Notes: generated from the sequence alone by a model not told the origin. A DNA stretch of 64,000 nucleotides from Diploscapter coronatus (GCA_964036155.1 OZ038422.1:26249201-26313200), one strand, 5' to 3'; positions 29,663-44,199 are shown, counted from the stretch's first letter. A program made the numbers and translations.

Positions 29663-32600
29663 ATGAGAATATTATTGATATTCTGCCTGATTTCTATAAC
29701 TCATGGATTAACGGTATTTAAAATTTTCTATTTTCGACATTTTAAGAAAGTCGTTGTATAGGAAATGGAATAGGGTTTGATAGGAAATAAACTTTACAAC
29801 TTTTAAAGTTTAAAAGTACCATTTCGCGTGTAACGATTTTCTAGCTTGAAGAAGTTTGTGATTTAAAAATTTTAGTCCCGGAAAAATTACCTGACAAATA
29901 GGGTAACTGTGGGTTATATCGATTTTGATAACGATGAGGCTGAAACGGAGCAGGTTCAACCAACTTCGAATGTAAGACCGGAGATCATAACCTCGAATCA
30001 AAAGACTAATGCTATCAAGAAGGTAAGTAAAATGAAATTTTCTTAAAAATGATCTATTTTGCATAGTTTCCTAACCCTATTTTCCGAGGAAACTAGATAA
30101 TGAATTACTTTGGAATATATCCCTTGAAGTGTACTTTATCCCGCAATACTAAATTTATGAGAAAAACTAGATTATCCAATATCTTCGATGGATTTTGCCA
30201 TTCGTTGAATCAATTTATTCTTCAGTCCAAAGATGTTTAGAAAAACTAGATTCTTTCATAGCGTTGACATTAATTTTACATTATGCAACTTCCTTGAACT
30301 TTTCTTATTCCCCGATACAAATTCTCACAAAGACTGGATTTTATTACTTTGTTTAAACCTGCCTTTGTCTACGCTTTTCAATTGAATCGTTACTTTACCG
30401 GATATAATTTTCCTCCTTTATTGGATTCCGACAAGTCGAATTTCCGCGTAATTGTGGCACATGCATTACGTTGGAATGCATCCTTTGGCACGGCTGGAAA
30501 CTTTCGAGGAGAGAAAGATGAAACGTCGGTTGGAATAGGGGATTTCGTCGATGAGAAGAAAAAAGAGAAAGGGAGAGGAGGAAAAAGGAAGAATAAAATG
30601 GCAGATTAAAGAAGCAATTGATAAGGAAATCTCGCGCGTTACTCAACTAGTGCCCGGTTCTTGCGCTAAATCCCCTCCGATTTTCCATGTTTCTTCCCCA
30701 AATCCCAGGATAACGCAATCTATGGATCAATAGAAAGCCTTCGAAAATCCTATTCATGCAAAAAAGTTGGAAAGAAAGAATAAGAAAACAGTTGTGTTTA
30801 CACAAGCGCGTTAAGTTAAGATCAGCTTTTCTAACGGTTTAGCCATAGGAAAGAGCGAACATTAGTCGTTTTTAACGGAAAATTTTAAACCTATGCACGC
30901 GCAAAATTTGCAAATCACAGATGAGTCATTTTATTCGATAACATTACGGAAGATCAGGCTTTTTTCTTTGAATCATTCATTAAACCATAGCTTTGACCAT
31001 CAAAATCATGGCGAAATAAGATGTTTTTATTTTAATCGGATATATTAAACCAGTTTTGATCATGACGGTAAGAGAAATAACATATTTCATATCTGAATCA
31101 TAGATTACGACATTTTCATGAAGATCAGCTTTCACCGACTAAAATTATAAGATGTTTGCATTTTTGAATCGAGGATCATGCTTCTTCGTCGTGTTTTTTG
31201 TTGTAATGAAGATCGACTTTTTCCAAATAAAATCGACGTTTAAGTTCGAAAATCAATAAAACCTTGGATTTTGAATCGATCCCGGGGTTTAGTCGAGATC
31301 ATTTACAATCCTCTTCAAGCCACTCAACGAATTTACTGTCTTTTACAAACCCAGGCTAATTTTCCGCAAATTTCCGAATAAAATCCACAACTTTCCTCCA
31401 TTTTTCCTTTCCATCTCCACTTTTTCTTCCTCTAATTTCACTTTTCTTAATTAAGCTTCGCTTTCTTCGATTATAAATCCTGCCGACCCTATTTTGGCTG
31501 CTGCCATTTATGATGGCGGATAAAACCAAACAGGATTGCATAAATCCGATATTTTTCTCCCCCCTCATTGTTCAGTGGAATAGAAACCGTGATACGAAAA
31601 TGGGACAATTAATTAAGAAAAAGACGAGTGACGTAAATATTAGTCATGGGAATTAAAAGAAAAAAATTAAGACATCATGTTTTAAGTGATCAAATTTGCA
31701 AGGTACTTATAATTTGAAATATCGAAATTTAGGAAGACCTCCCTATGCCGACTGAAGGAAAACCTCGGATCTTTGAACTCCAAAGAGGCTATAAGACCGA
31801 GGGTAATCATAAGATCCTATTTTTTTAAAAGAACATTTTTTAAAGATGTTGCCGATAAAAAGATCGCCGGTCCCTTTACTTCCGGCGGAGCGAGGGCGAG
31901 GGGCGTAAAATCCGAAATTTTTACCGATGTACCCATTCCGGTTCAGTTTCAGGTTTTTTTATTGTAAAACTAAGAAAAGCTTAAATTCAAAATTTCAGAG
32001 CAAGCATAGACCAATAACGGTGTACAATAATAATAATAACAGTAACCAATTTGGAAATTTGGAGTATGCAGCTTTACCGCCTCAGAGAACTACGGAGAGC
32101 GTAAATTCTGGCAATTTATTTTAAAATAAAATTTAATTTTAATTTATTTTGATATAAATTGCAAACTTGAGTCGTAATTATTTAGGCTAAATATTTTTAA
32201 AATAAAAAATGACATATTTAAGATTTAACCCAAGAAGATCTAAATCTAGCTTATAAATAAAAAAAAGTTAAATTATTTTATTTCATTCTTAAAACTCTAA
32301 ATGTAAAATTTTTTAATTTAGCCCAAGAAACCCTCAACTCTGGCCTACCCCTTGCAGCCATCAAGCAATAAAGAGTTCTCTACCGTCTCAATTAACGCGC
32401 AACCCCTAGTCGACGCCAACTCTGAGGACTATCGGAAAATATTCCCCGAAGAGTCCTGGAGTAAAAGTGTCGAGTTAGAGCAGGAGAATGAGGAATCAGG
32501 TTAAATTAAGATTCTAAAAATGTTGCAAGAGAAGTTGCCCATTAACAAATAGTAGTATTGTATAAGACAATAAGATTCACGTATTTAGAAACTCATTAAG

Positions 32601-35600
32601 TTTTTATTATAATAATTTATTACGACTGCATTTTAGTTATCGGAAGATGGATTGAATTTGATTTCGCTCTAAATTCAAGATTTTCAGGTCGAACTCTAAA
32701 TCGAGCTAACGGAGAGAAAACCTTCTCTTTGGATGACGCTCCTGAAAATGCCAACATCGAAACTTCTGTGGTAGATCAAGAGTTGAAAAGGCTGGAGTTG
32801 ATTAGGTAACTCGAATTTAATTAGGATAATTAATCCGAGTAATTAACCTAATTATAGCGGAAGAGTAGCCTCGAGAATGAAATTGCCGAAGCACGTCGCG
32901 AAGATCAATACGAATGAAGATCGGGAGGAGTTTTTGAAGAAGAGAGTGAGTTTTGAAACTTTTTCGAATTAGAATGTGACCATTTTATGATTTTTAGGAA
33001 GAAGAACTTGACAGAGCTAGAAAAGAGCTATTGGAACAGAAGGAAAAACGGACCATGCTTCAGGTGATTAATTTATGCCTTTTATAACCTAAGAAGACAA
33101 ATATCAAGAGAAATAATGGTTGTATCTAAAATTATGCGTAAATATCCTGGAATTTATATTTCAGAGACGTCAAATGGAGCTCCGACAGGCTTTGAAAGAA
33201 CAAGAAAGAAAGCGATTAGAAAAGGAAAAACAGAATGCTGAGAAAAATCTAAAATTACTGAAGGAAAAGGAGGAAATTGAAAGGTGGGTATTTTACAAGT
33301 CCCAAAGAATAAAAGGGTAGCTTCTAAAAATTAAGAGAGTGCACTTTAGGAAAATTCGCGAAGAGAGACGACTTCGTATTGAAGCCATTCGGAAACTCGA
33401 GCAGCAAAGGGAAATGAGAAAGAAGGAAGAGGAAGAATTGAATAAAAGACTCCGGGATCTAAAACGATTACAGGCATTCGATTTAAATTAAATAAATAAA
33501 AAAAACTCATGCTTATTTTAGGCGGAAGAAAGGAAAAGACGCCTGGAAAGTGAGAGAAACCTCCTGAAGAAAGCCGACGAAGAAAGACAAAATGAAGAAA
33601 AGGAGTTGCAAGAGGAGCTTGCCAGGTACATTTTATAGTTAGAGTAGAAAATAAAAGATCCCCTAAAAGACTAGATCCATTAAATTAAAGTCTAGGGCTT
33701 ATATTTTAATTTTTAATTCAGGCAAAGAATTGAACTCGAAAAGCAGGAGAAATTAAAACTGCTTGAAGAAGAAAGAAACAAGAGGGAGGAATTACAGGTT
33801 GTTCTTCTTCATTATTTTAACTTTGTATAAAACATTTTCAGAGACTCCGCGAGAAAGAAGAAGAAGAAATGATGAAACAACGTGAAAGAACGCTGAAAGA
33901 GGAAAAGAGATTGGTAGGATTAAATTATAGCATTTCAAATTGGCGTATTAAACCTTAATTTGCTAAAATTAGCAAATCCCATTTTAGGAAGAGCAAAGAA
34001 AGCGTATGGTTGTCGAGATCGAGAGACGTCAGCAAGAGTGGGAAGCCGAGAGACAACGCCAGATGGAGGAGAGATTAGAGAGAAGAAAGGCCAGGCTGAG
34101 CAGACTGTTTTCGAGGTCCGGCAGCAGGGAGCAGGTAGATTTATTTTAGTTTTATGGATATTTGAAAATAGGATTTATAAAATGTATTCTTTAAATATGA
34201 AAAAGCTGATTTTCATGAAAATATTGACCTATTTTAGCATTGAGATATATAGAAACAATTTTAGAATGGCTATTATTGAAATGTACTTTTAGATGACCAT
34301 AAATCCAACTCGAAGAGCTTCAAAATCTTTTGAAATTCTATCATCTGAAAGCGACGACTCCGATGCGGCGAGGGAGGACACCTCGCAAAATGTGAGATTC
34401 AATTTTCTCTCATCTTTTCATCAAAAGATAAAAATAATTTTTTAAGTTATCAAAATTAAATTTTTTAAACAATTTAAAACTCACCGAATTTTCCACAACC
34501 TACCTAATTTTTAGTATGAAGGCCGAAAACATCGTCGGCACAGGAGACTGAGAAAAGTCGTCGTCAAAGACACTGCGAACGACGTTAAAGCGACTAGAAA
34601 AGCATTCTCATCGGAAGCGAGAAATGACGACTCGGAGAGATTTTTGGGCGGTTGGGCGAGCACGGAAAATCAGACGGTAAGTATGATTTTTTCAAATTTT
34701 AGTTAAAAGAAAAAATGATAAACTTGAAAATTTTAATTCTCCAAAAGAAATTAATTCAAAATTGGATCTTATAAAGATTCTTAAACTAGAAGTAAGGTTA
34801 GTTATCTTCAAGAGATCGAAGTTTTGAAAATTTAGACCCTACCATTCGCCATATTCTCGTCAGCGGAAAGGATTCATCCCAAACCGAAAAGTCCCATGAA
34901 GTGCAGTTTTAAAGATTATCTTAAAAATAAATTAACCTAAGGGAAACCTCGATGAGCCCATCACCGGCGGAAGGAAATTCTCGAAAGCCAGGTTCAGAAG
35001 CTGTTACCGCAGCCCCGATTACAAGCACCACTTCGATACTGACAAATTCGAAACCACAGGTATCATCTTAATAAGTAATTTGGCCTAGGGCAAAACTAAA
35101 TTATACATTTAAAAAAATCGAAGATTCATTAGATTTTGAAATCTCGAACTACAGATATTCAAGTTTAAACTAAACAAAATATGAATTTGATTACAGGACG
35201 ATTCTGGTTACACGGATGAAGAAATCAAGAAGTACTATGAAAATTATTATAACGAGTGGTACAGGTTAGTCATCTTTAAATTATCATCTAAATACTTTTA
35301 GCATCTATTTTTAATGATTCAGAATAGCTAAAATTTGAAATTAACTAGTTTTTTTAGAAAACACAACAAGACTAAACCGACTTCGAAAACCACTAAAGCT
35401 ACCACGACCCAGACGCCAGCTACCCTCGCTACGCCCACTACTCGACCCTATCAACCTCTTACCCAAGCCCCACCTCAACCTCTTCCCCAAGCCCCGCCCC
35501 AACCTATGGCACTACCGAATGGTCGAATGGTAAGATCGTTAGTTTTTTTTGGAAAAAATATTAATCTAGATTCAAACCGAACCGCCGACTAATGCAAGGA

Positions 35601-36292
35601 ATTACAACGCACTACCGTCTGCACCGTACGGTCAACAGTATGCGCAATTACCGCCCCAAATGAATGGTCCAGCCCCTGTAAGCTATCTTCTTTGAAAAAT
35701 AGCAAATTTGAAATTTAGCTACCTTACGCCATGGGCCAAATGCCCTTGGGTCAAATGCCTATGGGAGGCGGAGGAAATCTATTCGTAAAATTTAAAAAAA
35801 ACTTTTTAATCTATGCTAATTTTTGAAAAATTAGGGAATAGCGGACCCCCGTCAAAGTATGGGGAACAATGGTATAACGAAGGACCAATTGGACAGAACC
35901 TGCGACGCTATAAAATTGGCGACGAGGGCCTTTGGAATCAAAGATGCCTACACGTTTGCGAAGAAAAATTGCATGTTCATCAAGATGTATTATCAAAATG
36001 TGAGTTTTTAAGAAAATTGAGCTAACCTTCATGGAAATTTTAGTTTATATTATAAAAGTTACATTTTTCATGAAACCTTGATGTTTATATAATGAAGATC
36101 ACTTCTTTCTAGTACAAAATTAATATCTTTTCGCGATTTTTATTTGAAACATGAAGATCACCTTTTTACGGTTTATTTTGACATTTCTAATTTGTAACTT
36201 TAACTTTTCAGGTTACTTGTGACCAAATAATGCACGTTATCGAATATTGTGGACCGAAACTCAAGGACCACCGAAAATTAAAGAGATCTTAA
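29663..36292 (+). CDS. large secreted or lumenal coiled-coil protein, unrecognised
   Basis: Twenty-five exons, all in phase, from 29663 to TAA at 36290-36292, give 890 residues. Order: signal peptide MRILLIFCLISITHGLT; an acidic and basic linker (to about 280); a long Glu/Lys/Arg-rich single-helix or coiled-coil region (about 280-520, for example RLREKEEEEMMKQRERTLKE); an Arg/Ser segment with acidic SSESDDSD (about 540); a Pro/Thr/Gln-rich stretch (about 695-790); and a compact C-terminal segment (about 810-890) with four Cys, including RTCDAIKLATRAFGIKDAYTF and TCDQIMHVIEYC. I do not recognise the family; without the signal peptide it would look cytoskeletal. Unusual splice sites: a GC donor after 33473, and AAG acceptors before 31846 and 34942. 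The second intron is 1.7 kb. The first exon is the most uncertain join, but the phase agrees. AATAAA lies at about 36484. Confidence 0.82.
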
Positions 36293-36707
36293 ATTATTTC
36301 TCCTAATTTTATTTTATTATATTTTAGCTTTTAGGACTGTGTTTATTCAATTTTTAGTATTCACTTTGTTATATCCTCTCTGAAACGTATCCACGGGTAT
36401 ATTAAATCTTGCCAATTTTGTATGATATTCAATTTACGATGATGCAATATTTCGTCATATTTTAATCCGCTTTTTAAAATTTAAATAAAATAATATTTAA
36501 TAGTAACCTCAGAGATCTCATATTTGCGCAGTACAATGTAAAAATAACAGAACATAATATACATATACCATTGAAAACTGCAATTTATAAAAGCAGTACG
36601 ATAAAATCTATCAAATAAAAGCAAGAATTTCTAAGGTTCGTGTTTTACTTTCCATTGTCGTACTATTTTTATTTATTGCTTTTAAAATTGGAATATTCAA
36701 TTCAAAT

Positions 36708-38210
36708 TTAAAGTCTATAACTTGTCGGCGTAATTCTAGGCATTCTCGTCGAAGTCGGATCGGGATAGGCCATCGGCCCTTCAGTCACGGTACGAAGTCT
36801 TGGTAGAATGATTCTGAAGTTAACTTCATTTTATATTCAAAGTTTTTTTGTGAACTTCAACATATAATTTTAAACTAAATTGCTATTACGAAGTTTTGAC
36901 TTGAGTTTTAAAGAACTTATTGATGTTAAATGCGGTTATGACTTGAAGTCTATGGAGTTTATGGGGTTAAATAGAAGTTAATCTCGAAGTTTATGAACAG
37001 TCATACTTAAGTTAATTGAAGCAAAACTCACGGATCAGAAAATGATGAGGTAGGTATAGCGGGGTCTATGGCCATTGTCGGGGCGGGGTCGGTAATTTCC
37101 GAGGCTCTCATGGAGCCATCAGAGTCTCTTCTAGTAGCCTAAATTTAAATTATTCATTATTTATTACTTCTAGGATTATATAAATTTAGCTATCTATTTT
37201 TGATTTACTATAGTTTAATTTAAATATACCCTCTCCTTTCCCTTCCAAGAGAGCCAATAAAATACAAACGACGATAAATGCACGGCAAATGTGAAGAAGC
37301 TATAGCACACCATAAAAATACATACGATTCGGGCATCTAAAATATTAAAAAATGAAAATTTATAATAAGTTAAACTGTTCACTTTGCTTAGCGAGATTTA
37401 TATATCCTTTCCGAATTAAATATTGACCGTAAGTCGATGCGTACCAATTATAAATTAAACTTCGGCCAGTGAAAATTTCAACAAAGAAAAATACACCACC
37501 ACCAAAAAATGCTGCTGCAGCTACGAACTAAATCAAAGTTTTAAATTCAGATTTCGAATTATTTTAAAAAATATATTTCATAATTATTTTATCCAAGATA
37601 AAACTAATTAAAAAGTCAACTTCTAAAATGATACAACCATTATATCATATTTATCAAAATTTAAATAAAATTCATGTAACAAATTAAATTTAAATTAGCT
37701 AAATATAAATGAACATCTATTAAACATAGTTTATTAAAATATAAACCACCTGAGGCAAAATCGCAATCCCCATCCACTCCTGATTACGCTTATATAATCC
37801 GTAAAACAGTATTCCATAATAAACGACACCTAAGATTCAATCGATATTTTGCGAGTCAAAAATCAAATTAGACTCACCAACTCCCAAAAATATGAAGGCG
37901 TACCAAACTTGTCCAATAATAAATAATAGACAATAGAAGAAATAAGACACCGCCGCTGTTAACGAAAACAACCACACGTATTCCTGAAAATGGCATAGTT
38001 TAAATATCTAAAAATGGAAGACGAATATAGAAATGGTAATCTAAATTTTAGAGAAAAAAGTATCTGAATACCATAGATGGTAAATCTTACCATATTTGTA
38101 AATTGATGCTTCATTTTGCCGTACGGTAACGTTTCAGAAACATCGTCGTTGTCATTTTCCTGGGAATTCTCAGAGTGAACTGTCCACCGTTGAGTATGAC
38201 CTCGTATCAT
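36708..38210 (-). CDS. four-pass membrane protein, unrecognised
   Basis: Seven exons on the minus strand (38210-38091, 37983-37878, 37829-37750, 37527-37383, 37336-37230, 37138-37032, 36813-36708) are in phase and give 256 residues. There is no signal peptide. A hydrophilic acidic N-terminus of about 40 residues is followed by four hydrophobic segments: YVWLFSLTAAVSYFFYCLLFI, VWYAFIFLGVGVVYYGILF, an Ala/Gly/Phe-rich third (FVAAAAFFGGGVFFFVEIF), and VCIFMVCYSFFTFAVHL. A Pro/Thr-rich, probably cytoplasmic tail follows. ATG is preceded directly by an acceptor (AATTGCAG), which supports this start and possible trans-splicing. The penultimate exon would reach a stop two nt past its donor if unspliced, giving a shorter tail. 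Topology resembles small tetraspan families, but none is clearly matched. The gene is convergent with the upstream coiled-coil gene, about 415 bp apart. Confidence 0.8.
36820..37030. repeat. GAAGTT/AACTTC-rich stretch in intron
   Basis: GAAGTT, AAGTTAA and AACTTCA words recur about ten times in the last intron of the four-pass membrane gene, echoing the cluster at 6105-6285. Confidence 0.35.
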
Positions 38211-41200
38211 TCTGCAATTGATTTTCACTATAACGAGACAACAAACTCCGGTATTCGATGTCGGAGTTTCGACAACAGATGTCAGATGTCAGATATTAGA
38301 GTTTAATATTAAAGAAAGAAACTTGAAAATTATACAAATCATTGAAAATAATCTATCTGGTATCTGTTGTCGGCATTTAAAAAGAGTCCATAGCGTTGTT
38401 CAACATAGATAAGTCTATTATAGTGATGTTTAACAAAGCGTTTTTATATCAATTATTTTAATCCTGGAATTTAGGAAATAAAACGTAAACTTTATTTTTA
38501 CATTGAAGAGCTTGTCTAATCGAACCCAAGAAAACGAATTTACAAATTTCTGGTCCTACCTTACCCAATAACTTATCCTATCCTCTAGCCCTACCCTTTC
38601 TCCTAAAGCAATCTAACTATATTGGCATCCTTAGTTTATCACTGAACGAAAATCTTAATAATTTAATCTCTACCTTTGTTGAACAACACACGCCCTCCTT
38701 CAAAAATATGAAAGTGGCAATTTACTATCGAAAGGAGAACCTAATCTTCATATAAACCCGACAACATATTGATTTATGCTGTTTAATTGTAAAGACAGCG
38801 ATGACGGGTATCAAAATTTACTTTCAAGTTATTTTAAAAAAACATAAAATTATTATTTAAAAGCTTATCTTCATCAAATAAAATGAGTAACTAATGATGA
38901 TTCATAAATTCCCGAAGGATTATATCAAAATCAATTCGAAAACTCGAGTAATCGCATGCTTAATGGAGTATTAGAATTATCATTCTTCTAAGAACAAATA
39001 ATAGAAAACGCTAAAAATTAGTTAATTGTCCAATTAGATTCTATTGCAAAGTATGGCACAATTGTGTAGTGAATTCTTCAGGAGAAGGAAAGAAAAACGA
39101 AGAAATATGACGACTTAAGAATAGGGAAAAGAGATGAAACTATTTGACAGTTTTTGTGCAAAAGTAATAAAACGCATGGCAATTTGATTCGATCGTATCA
39201 ATATGATAAGACGCTCTTAGCATTTGCCTCTAGAAATTTAACTGTTAGTTAAATAAAATCTGAAAATCTATGACTTCAGCGGAAAATTATGCATTATAAA
39301 ACTTCCCAATTATTACATGCAATTAACTTTGATGATAATAGATTATTTTATGATGTAAATTTATCACTTCCCTAGAATAAAATGGGGGAAGTTGAAATTT
39401 CGGACATTTTTCGGGCGTTATGAAACAAGCAAAATTTTGATGATATGAGTGGAAAACTTGGAAACAAAATTTAGGTGACGTATTACGCAAAGCTTTTCAA
39501 ATTCTGAATCTTAGACGTTCAGGGTACAAGATTGCAAGTACATCATAGATAAAAGGCGCTTAGTGCCGGGGAAGTGTTAAACATTTTATTTGAATAAAAT
39601 CGTGCTATTAGGTTTAAATTGAAAAGAAAAAAATTGAAAAAATCACATGTTTGAGTGAGTGTTCCAGGGAAATTGTTAGGTACAAAACTTGTCGGGATGG
39701 CTCAAAATGTTGCAAACCTTATGTAGTATCCAGGTCTAGTATTGGTTTGCTCTCACGGTTTAAATGCCAAGAAAAAGTTCGAAACATTGAATCAGACTTA
39801 TAGTATAAGGGATACAGAAAATCGATCTTATTTTGGTTCTAGCGCCCTAAGCGAAAAATTTTGGGACATTTTCACGTAAAACTATTTCTGGTTCTGATTA
39901 AGCTTCATTTTCAGTCTTTTAATTCTACTCGATATCTACGAGCGTGCATTGCGCTATTAACGTAGGAAAAAAATTTTGCTAGTTTTCCAACTGAGTAACC
40001 TCATTTTGTGTTGCGTCATCGTTCGTCGAGATTGTTGCTGCGTTCAGTGAAAGTTGGCATCGCGAAAAGGATTGACAAAGGATGATGAAGGGTGAATGGA
40101 AAATGCAGGAAATGATTGGTTTTCCCGAGAATTGATGATTTTCCTTCAGCCACATCTACTTTTTCAAATACCTGTAAAAAGTCTCGCAAATTTTACGATT
40201 TTTTCTTTAATTTTCGCTGTAAAATTTAAACATTGTATAAATCGAGCACGTTTTTATTTCTTTCAAAATCGTTTACTTTTAGTTACTTTGTAAGACCACG
40301 AAAGATTTCATGCTTTTCGAAATATTCTTTGATTTTATATACGAATATCGCTAGGCTGACTTCTGGCGAGGATATGAATTAAGTGCGCCCTTAGAAGGGC
40401 AGGAAACGCCAAAGAGGAGGCCACTTGCTATGAACGGCGACTTTTCGCATTTTTAATAAAATATCCTAGACGATATTTCCATCTATCCTTCATCATTGGA
40501 CATCATGCGAACGATATTTATTCGTTAAATTTAACGATCTTCTAAATTACTTCCTGTATTCTAGCCAACTTTTGAAAAAATGCTTTCAACCTCAGCTTTT
40601 ACTCTTCGGAAGTTTTTCCTTCCGTTTTTTCCAGAGTAAATGTTTGTTTTGACACAGTGAAAGCCATCCAATTTCATTTCACTACAAGCAAATTCTTTTA
40701 CGTCTTCACATTTTACTCATTTCAACGAGCGACTATTTCCATAATTACGAGGCTAGTAAACTAACTGGATTTTGTTTGAACAAATCTTTGTTTTTAGTTT
40801 TCACTGGACGTCTAAAAATACCGTTTTAAGTGATCTTATCACTCTAAAACCCTCTTGTTAACACCGATTTTTCAAGAGCTTTCCAAATTGTTTTACGATT
40901 TCGGGTATGCTTTGTTCAAGTTTGGCCATGTTTTCATGGGAGAAATGGTTATTTTTAAAATTGCTTTATAGAAAACACTCATAAAATTCTAAAAATATTA
41001 TTTTAGTAAAGTGCGCATGATTACAATATACAAAAATATAAGGTCTACCAAAAAGTCTGCTCGCTTTTACAAATAAACCAAAGTAAAGTAAAAACTAGAT
41101 GTTTTCATTAATAATAGGGTGCATGCGTTCGTAACCTATCTACAACACTAATGACTGGTGTCTATTTCCTCATTTCTTCGACAGATTGCTAATTTTCAGC

Positions 41201-41854
41201 CTGTAGCAGAGACCTTCTTATTTTCTTTGATTCCTCGCTCCGCCTCCTTTCTGAGGAGGGGGCATTAGCCTCATTCTACCATTCTCACAAAGGGGCAAAT
41301 ATCCGAAGATTTGATTGTTTTGCCGATTTTGTCGAGGATATAAACCCTATTATTCGGGATTTATATGAAATCCTAGGACGTTTGATTTTATTTTTATTTG
41401 GAAAAGAGCTGATCTTCATTAGAATATGAATGCATTTTTGGTGAAGATCAGATTTACTTTTTATTTATTTCTTTCTTTTTTATATTTATAAAATTCAACA
41501 TTCTCTATAGAGCTCAGCTTATGATCATAGTGTTCGTCATTCTTTATCTTCCTAAAATGGCGAAAACAAGTGGCGATATTTGAGAAGATCAACTTTATTA
41601 TGCTACCTTTATTCATTCTTTAGTTTGTATTATCATGAAATTGGACAGTTTTAATGAAGATCAACGTTAAACTGCTAGTTTTCGTCGTTCTTTTACTTCC
41701 TGTGATCATCAAATCGAAGTTCCTCGATAAAGATCAGCCTTATTCTGATCATACGCAACTTACTATCGGACATGACGCAATTAGGTGCGTAACATAAAGC
41801 CATTCGTTATCTCTTCTGCTATTGTAGACATATTAATGCCCTCCGGGGGTGTAT

Positions 41855-41874
41855 CATTATTATTATTATTATTA
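41855..41874. repeat. (ATT)n microsatellite
   Basis: About six to seven uninterrupted ATT units, followed at once by the 7-bp stem hairpin TGACCAG-TTT-CTGGTCA. Confidence 0.8.
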
Positions 41875-44199
41875 TATAAGTGACCAGTTTCTGGTCAGGA
41901 AAACACTTGGGGCTGCTTTATAGCCACTTGGCCCCGGCCCGTCGCCTCCACTTTTGACTTCTCTCTGCTCTCTTCACTTTTTCGTATCTCTCTCTTTCTC
42001 ATTCGGATATTATATATCCTATACCCCTATGGCATATATACTGGAACTCATCCGTTTACATAAACTTTATACTTTATATGATTAAGCATAGGCTGAAGAA
42101 CCCAGGCTCTATACGGCACAACAATTTTGACTGGTTTTGTAAATTTTCCCCCCCACGTGGGTACGTTGAAATTCTTATCCTCAAGTGCACGGCGCCTCTT
42201 ATGTTGGAAATCGACAGCGCGTGTTCGGTTTCAAATTCCAAAGGGACCGGATTTCGTGTATCCCTTTATCATATATATTGGAGATTTCATATTTTCCTTT
42301 CTTAGATATAAAGGATTTCGTATGTCCTATTCTCTTATATATAAAAAAAAAAAGTTTCATCTATCCATTTACAGCTTTGTAACCTGTAAAGTATACTTCT
42401 GTACCTATATGTGTGCATTAGTTCAAATTAGGCAATAGAGGAGAGTACGGCCTTGCGCGAAAGCGAACTGTATGTGGTGGAGAAAACATATAATTTCCTA
42501 CCTCTCCATTTCATTTTCTTGGTTTACCCACAAAACCAGGTAATTTCTTCTTGAAATTGGTCTACGCATTTTTCCGATGTGAACTCATTTTTTCGGCAAA
42601 TTATGGTAGAGAAGGTTCTTGAACTAAATAATTATTCTTTTAGATGGAGATTTGTCATAAACTTTTTAGAAAATCATTGAAAAAGTGATAGAATTTCTTG
42701 GTTCTTACTTATATTTTTCCTATGAAAAATTAGGTTTTCCATGAATTTCGAAAAATCTCGTGAAGAAAACTATCTTCTATTTTCCTGAAAATTGCCATAA
42801 GTGTCGTCAATTTTTAGGAAATATCGTTTATTGAGCGGGTATTTCAAAGAGGTCTGAAGTGAGTGACGATATAGTCCGAGAATTTGAGAGAAACGGGAGA
42901 CGAAGACAGATCTTTGAGGGCCCGGCTCATACAGAGAAATATAGAGGAAGACCTGTTTTCTGACGGTACTTCTAGAATGTGTGTTGTGCTTGAGCTCCTA
43001 GTACAGAATTAGAACTACTTTTGAAGTACTATTTTTCATTTTTAAAGCTGGTCTTTACTATCATCTTTTAAGCTAAAACTTTAAAATTCGTTTATTTTCT
43101 ATAAGCTGATCTTCATCATTTTCATATATATGAATTAAGAGAGTTTTAAATGTGAGGTTCTTAATTATATACTAATTTTTATGTTTAAACACTAATCTTC
43201 ATCGTTTCTTTTTATTCGAAACGTGATCTTCATACCCTAAACTCTATATTTCAACGATGACGCAGCCTTAGAAAATACAGATAGTGCGCTGAAATATGAT
43301 GAAGAAGAGAAAAATAGGCTATGAATAAGCACTTCCAAACTTTGCAGAATGTTTGAAGCAGAAAAAATACGCACAGATGGTCGAAATTGTTGAAAATATC
43401 TAAAATTTTACTATCTTAGAAAGGCTCTAAACTACTCAAGCCATTAATATTTAGATCTAAAGTTACTAGACCTATGATATTTCAGTTAAAAGTGTTTTAA
43501 TCTAGATTCTAGAACTATTTAGCAGACTGTATTTCTAAACCCTGGATGTCAAATATTTAATTGCCACGTCTATAATAATTTAGATTACAGTATTAACTAT
43601 AGCTAATCTTGTAATATTTGCTACGCCCTGTAATATTGACGAGCCACTTTAATGTGAAAGGGCGCCATCAGCACTTTGATTTGAAGCCTACTTGATGCGA
43701 CTGATTGTGGGTAAATATTGAAATATATTGCGCGCGAGATTTAGCAGAACATAAATCATTAATGTGTAAAAATTTGGTGAATATCAGCCTTTTCTATACT
43801 TTACATTTTAAATTTATCTAAAAAAATTTCCCCATATATTTTTCTCTAGTTAAATCATGTAACCTGAATTTTTCATACCACTTTCTTGATAATATGTAGG
43901 AAATCACCTTTTTTATTAAACATTTTTATTAAATTGAATTTTTATTTTATATAGTTCAAAAGTAGCCCCGTTAAATTCTACGAATATTTTGCATTTTTCT
44001 TGGAACTCCTCTCGAATTACCGCTATACTAATATCCCCCCGTTCTAAGCATATTGTTATGCTTAGTGAAAGTTAGAGAAGACTTTTGTTTTTCTTTTTAC
44101 CTTCTTTTTCTTAAACATATGCATCCCTTCAGCAAGGTGATATGCCATCGGGCTGTATATACAAAACACGAACATACCTCTTGCGTCATTATTCTTCTC

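Noticed and set aside
34942..35059. Alternative frame of this exon (GNLDEPITGGRKFSKARF)
   Set aside because: It looks protein-like, but joining it to the next exon gives an early stop; the other frame continues in phase through all following exons.
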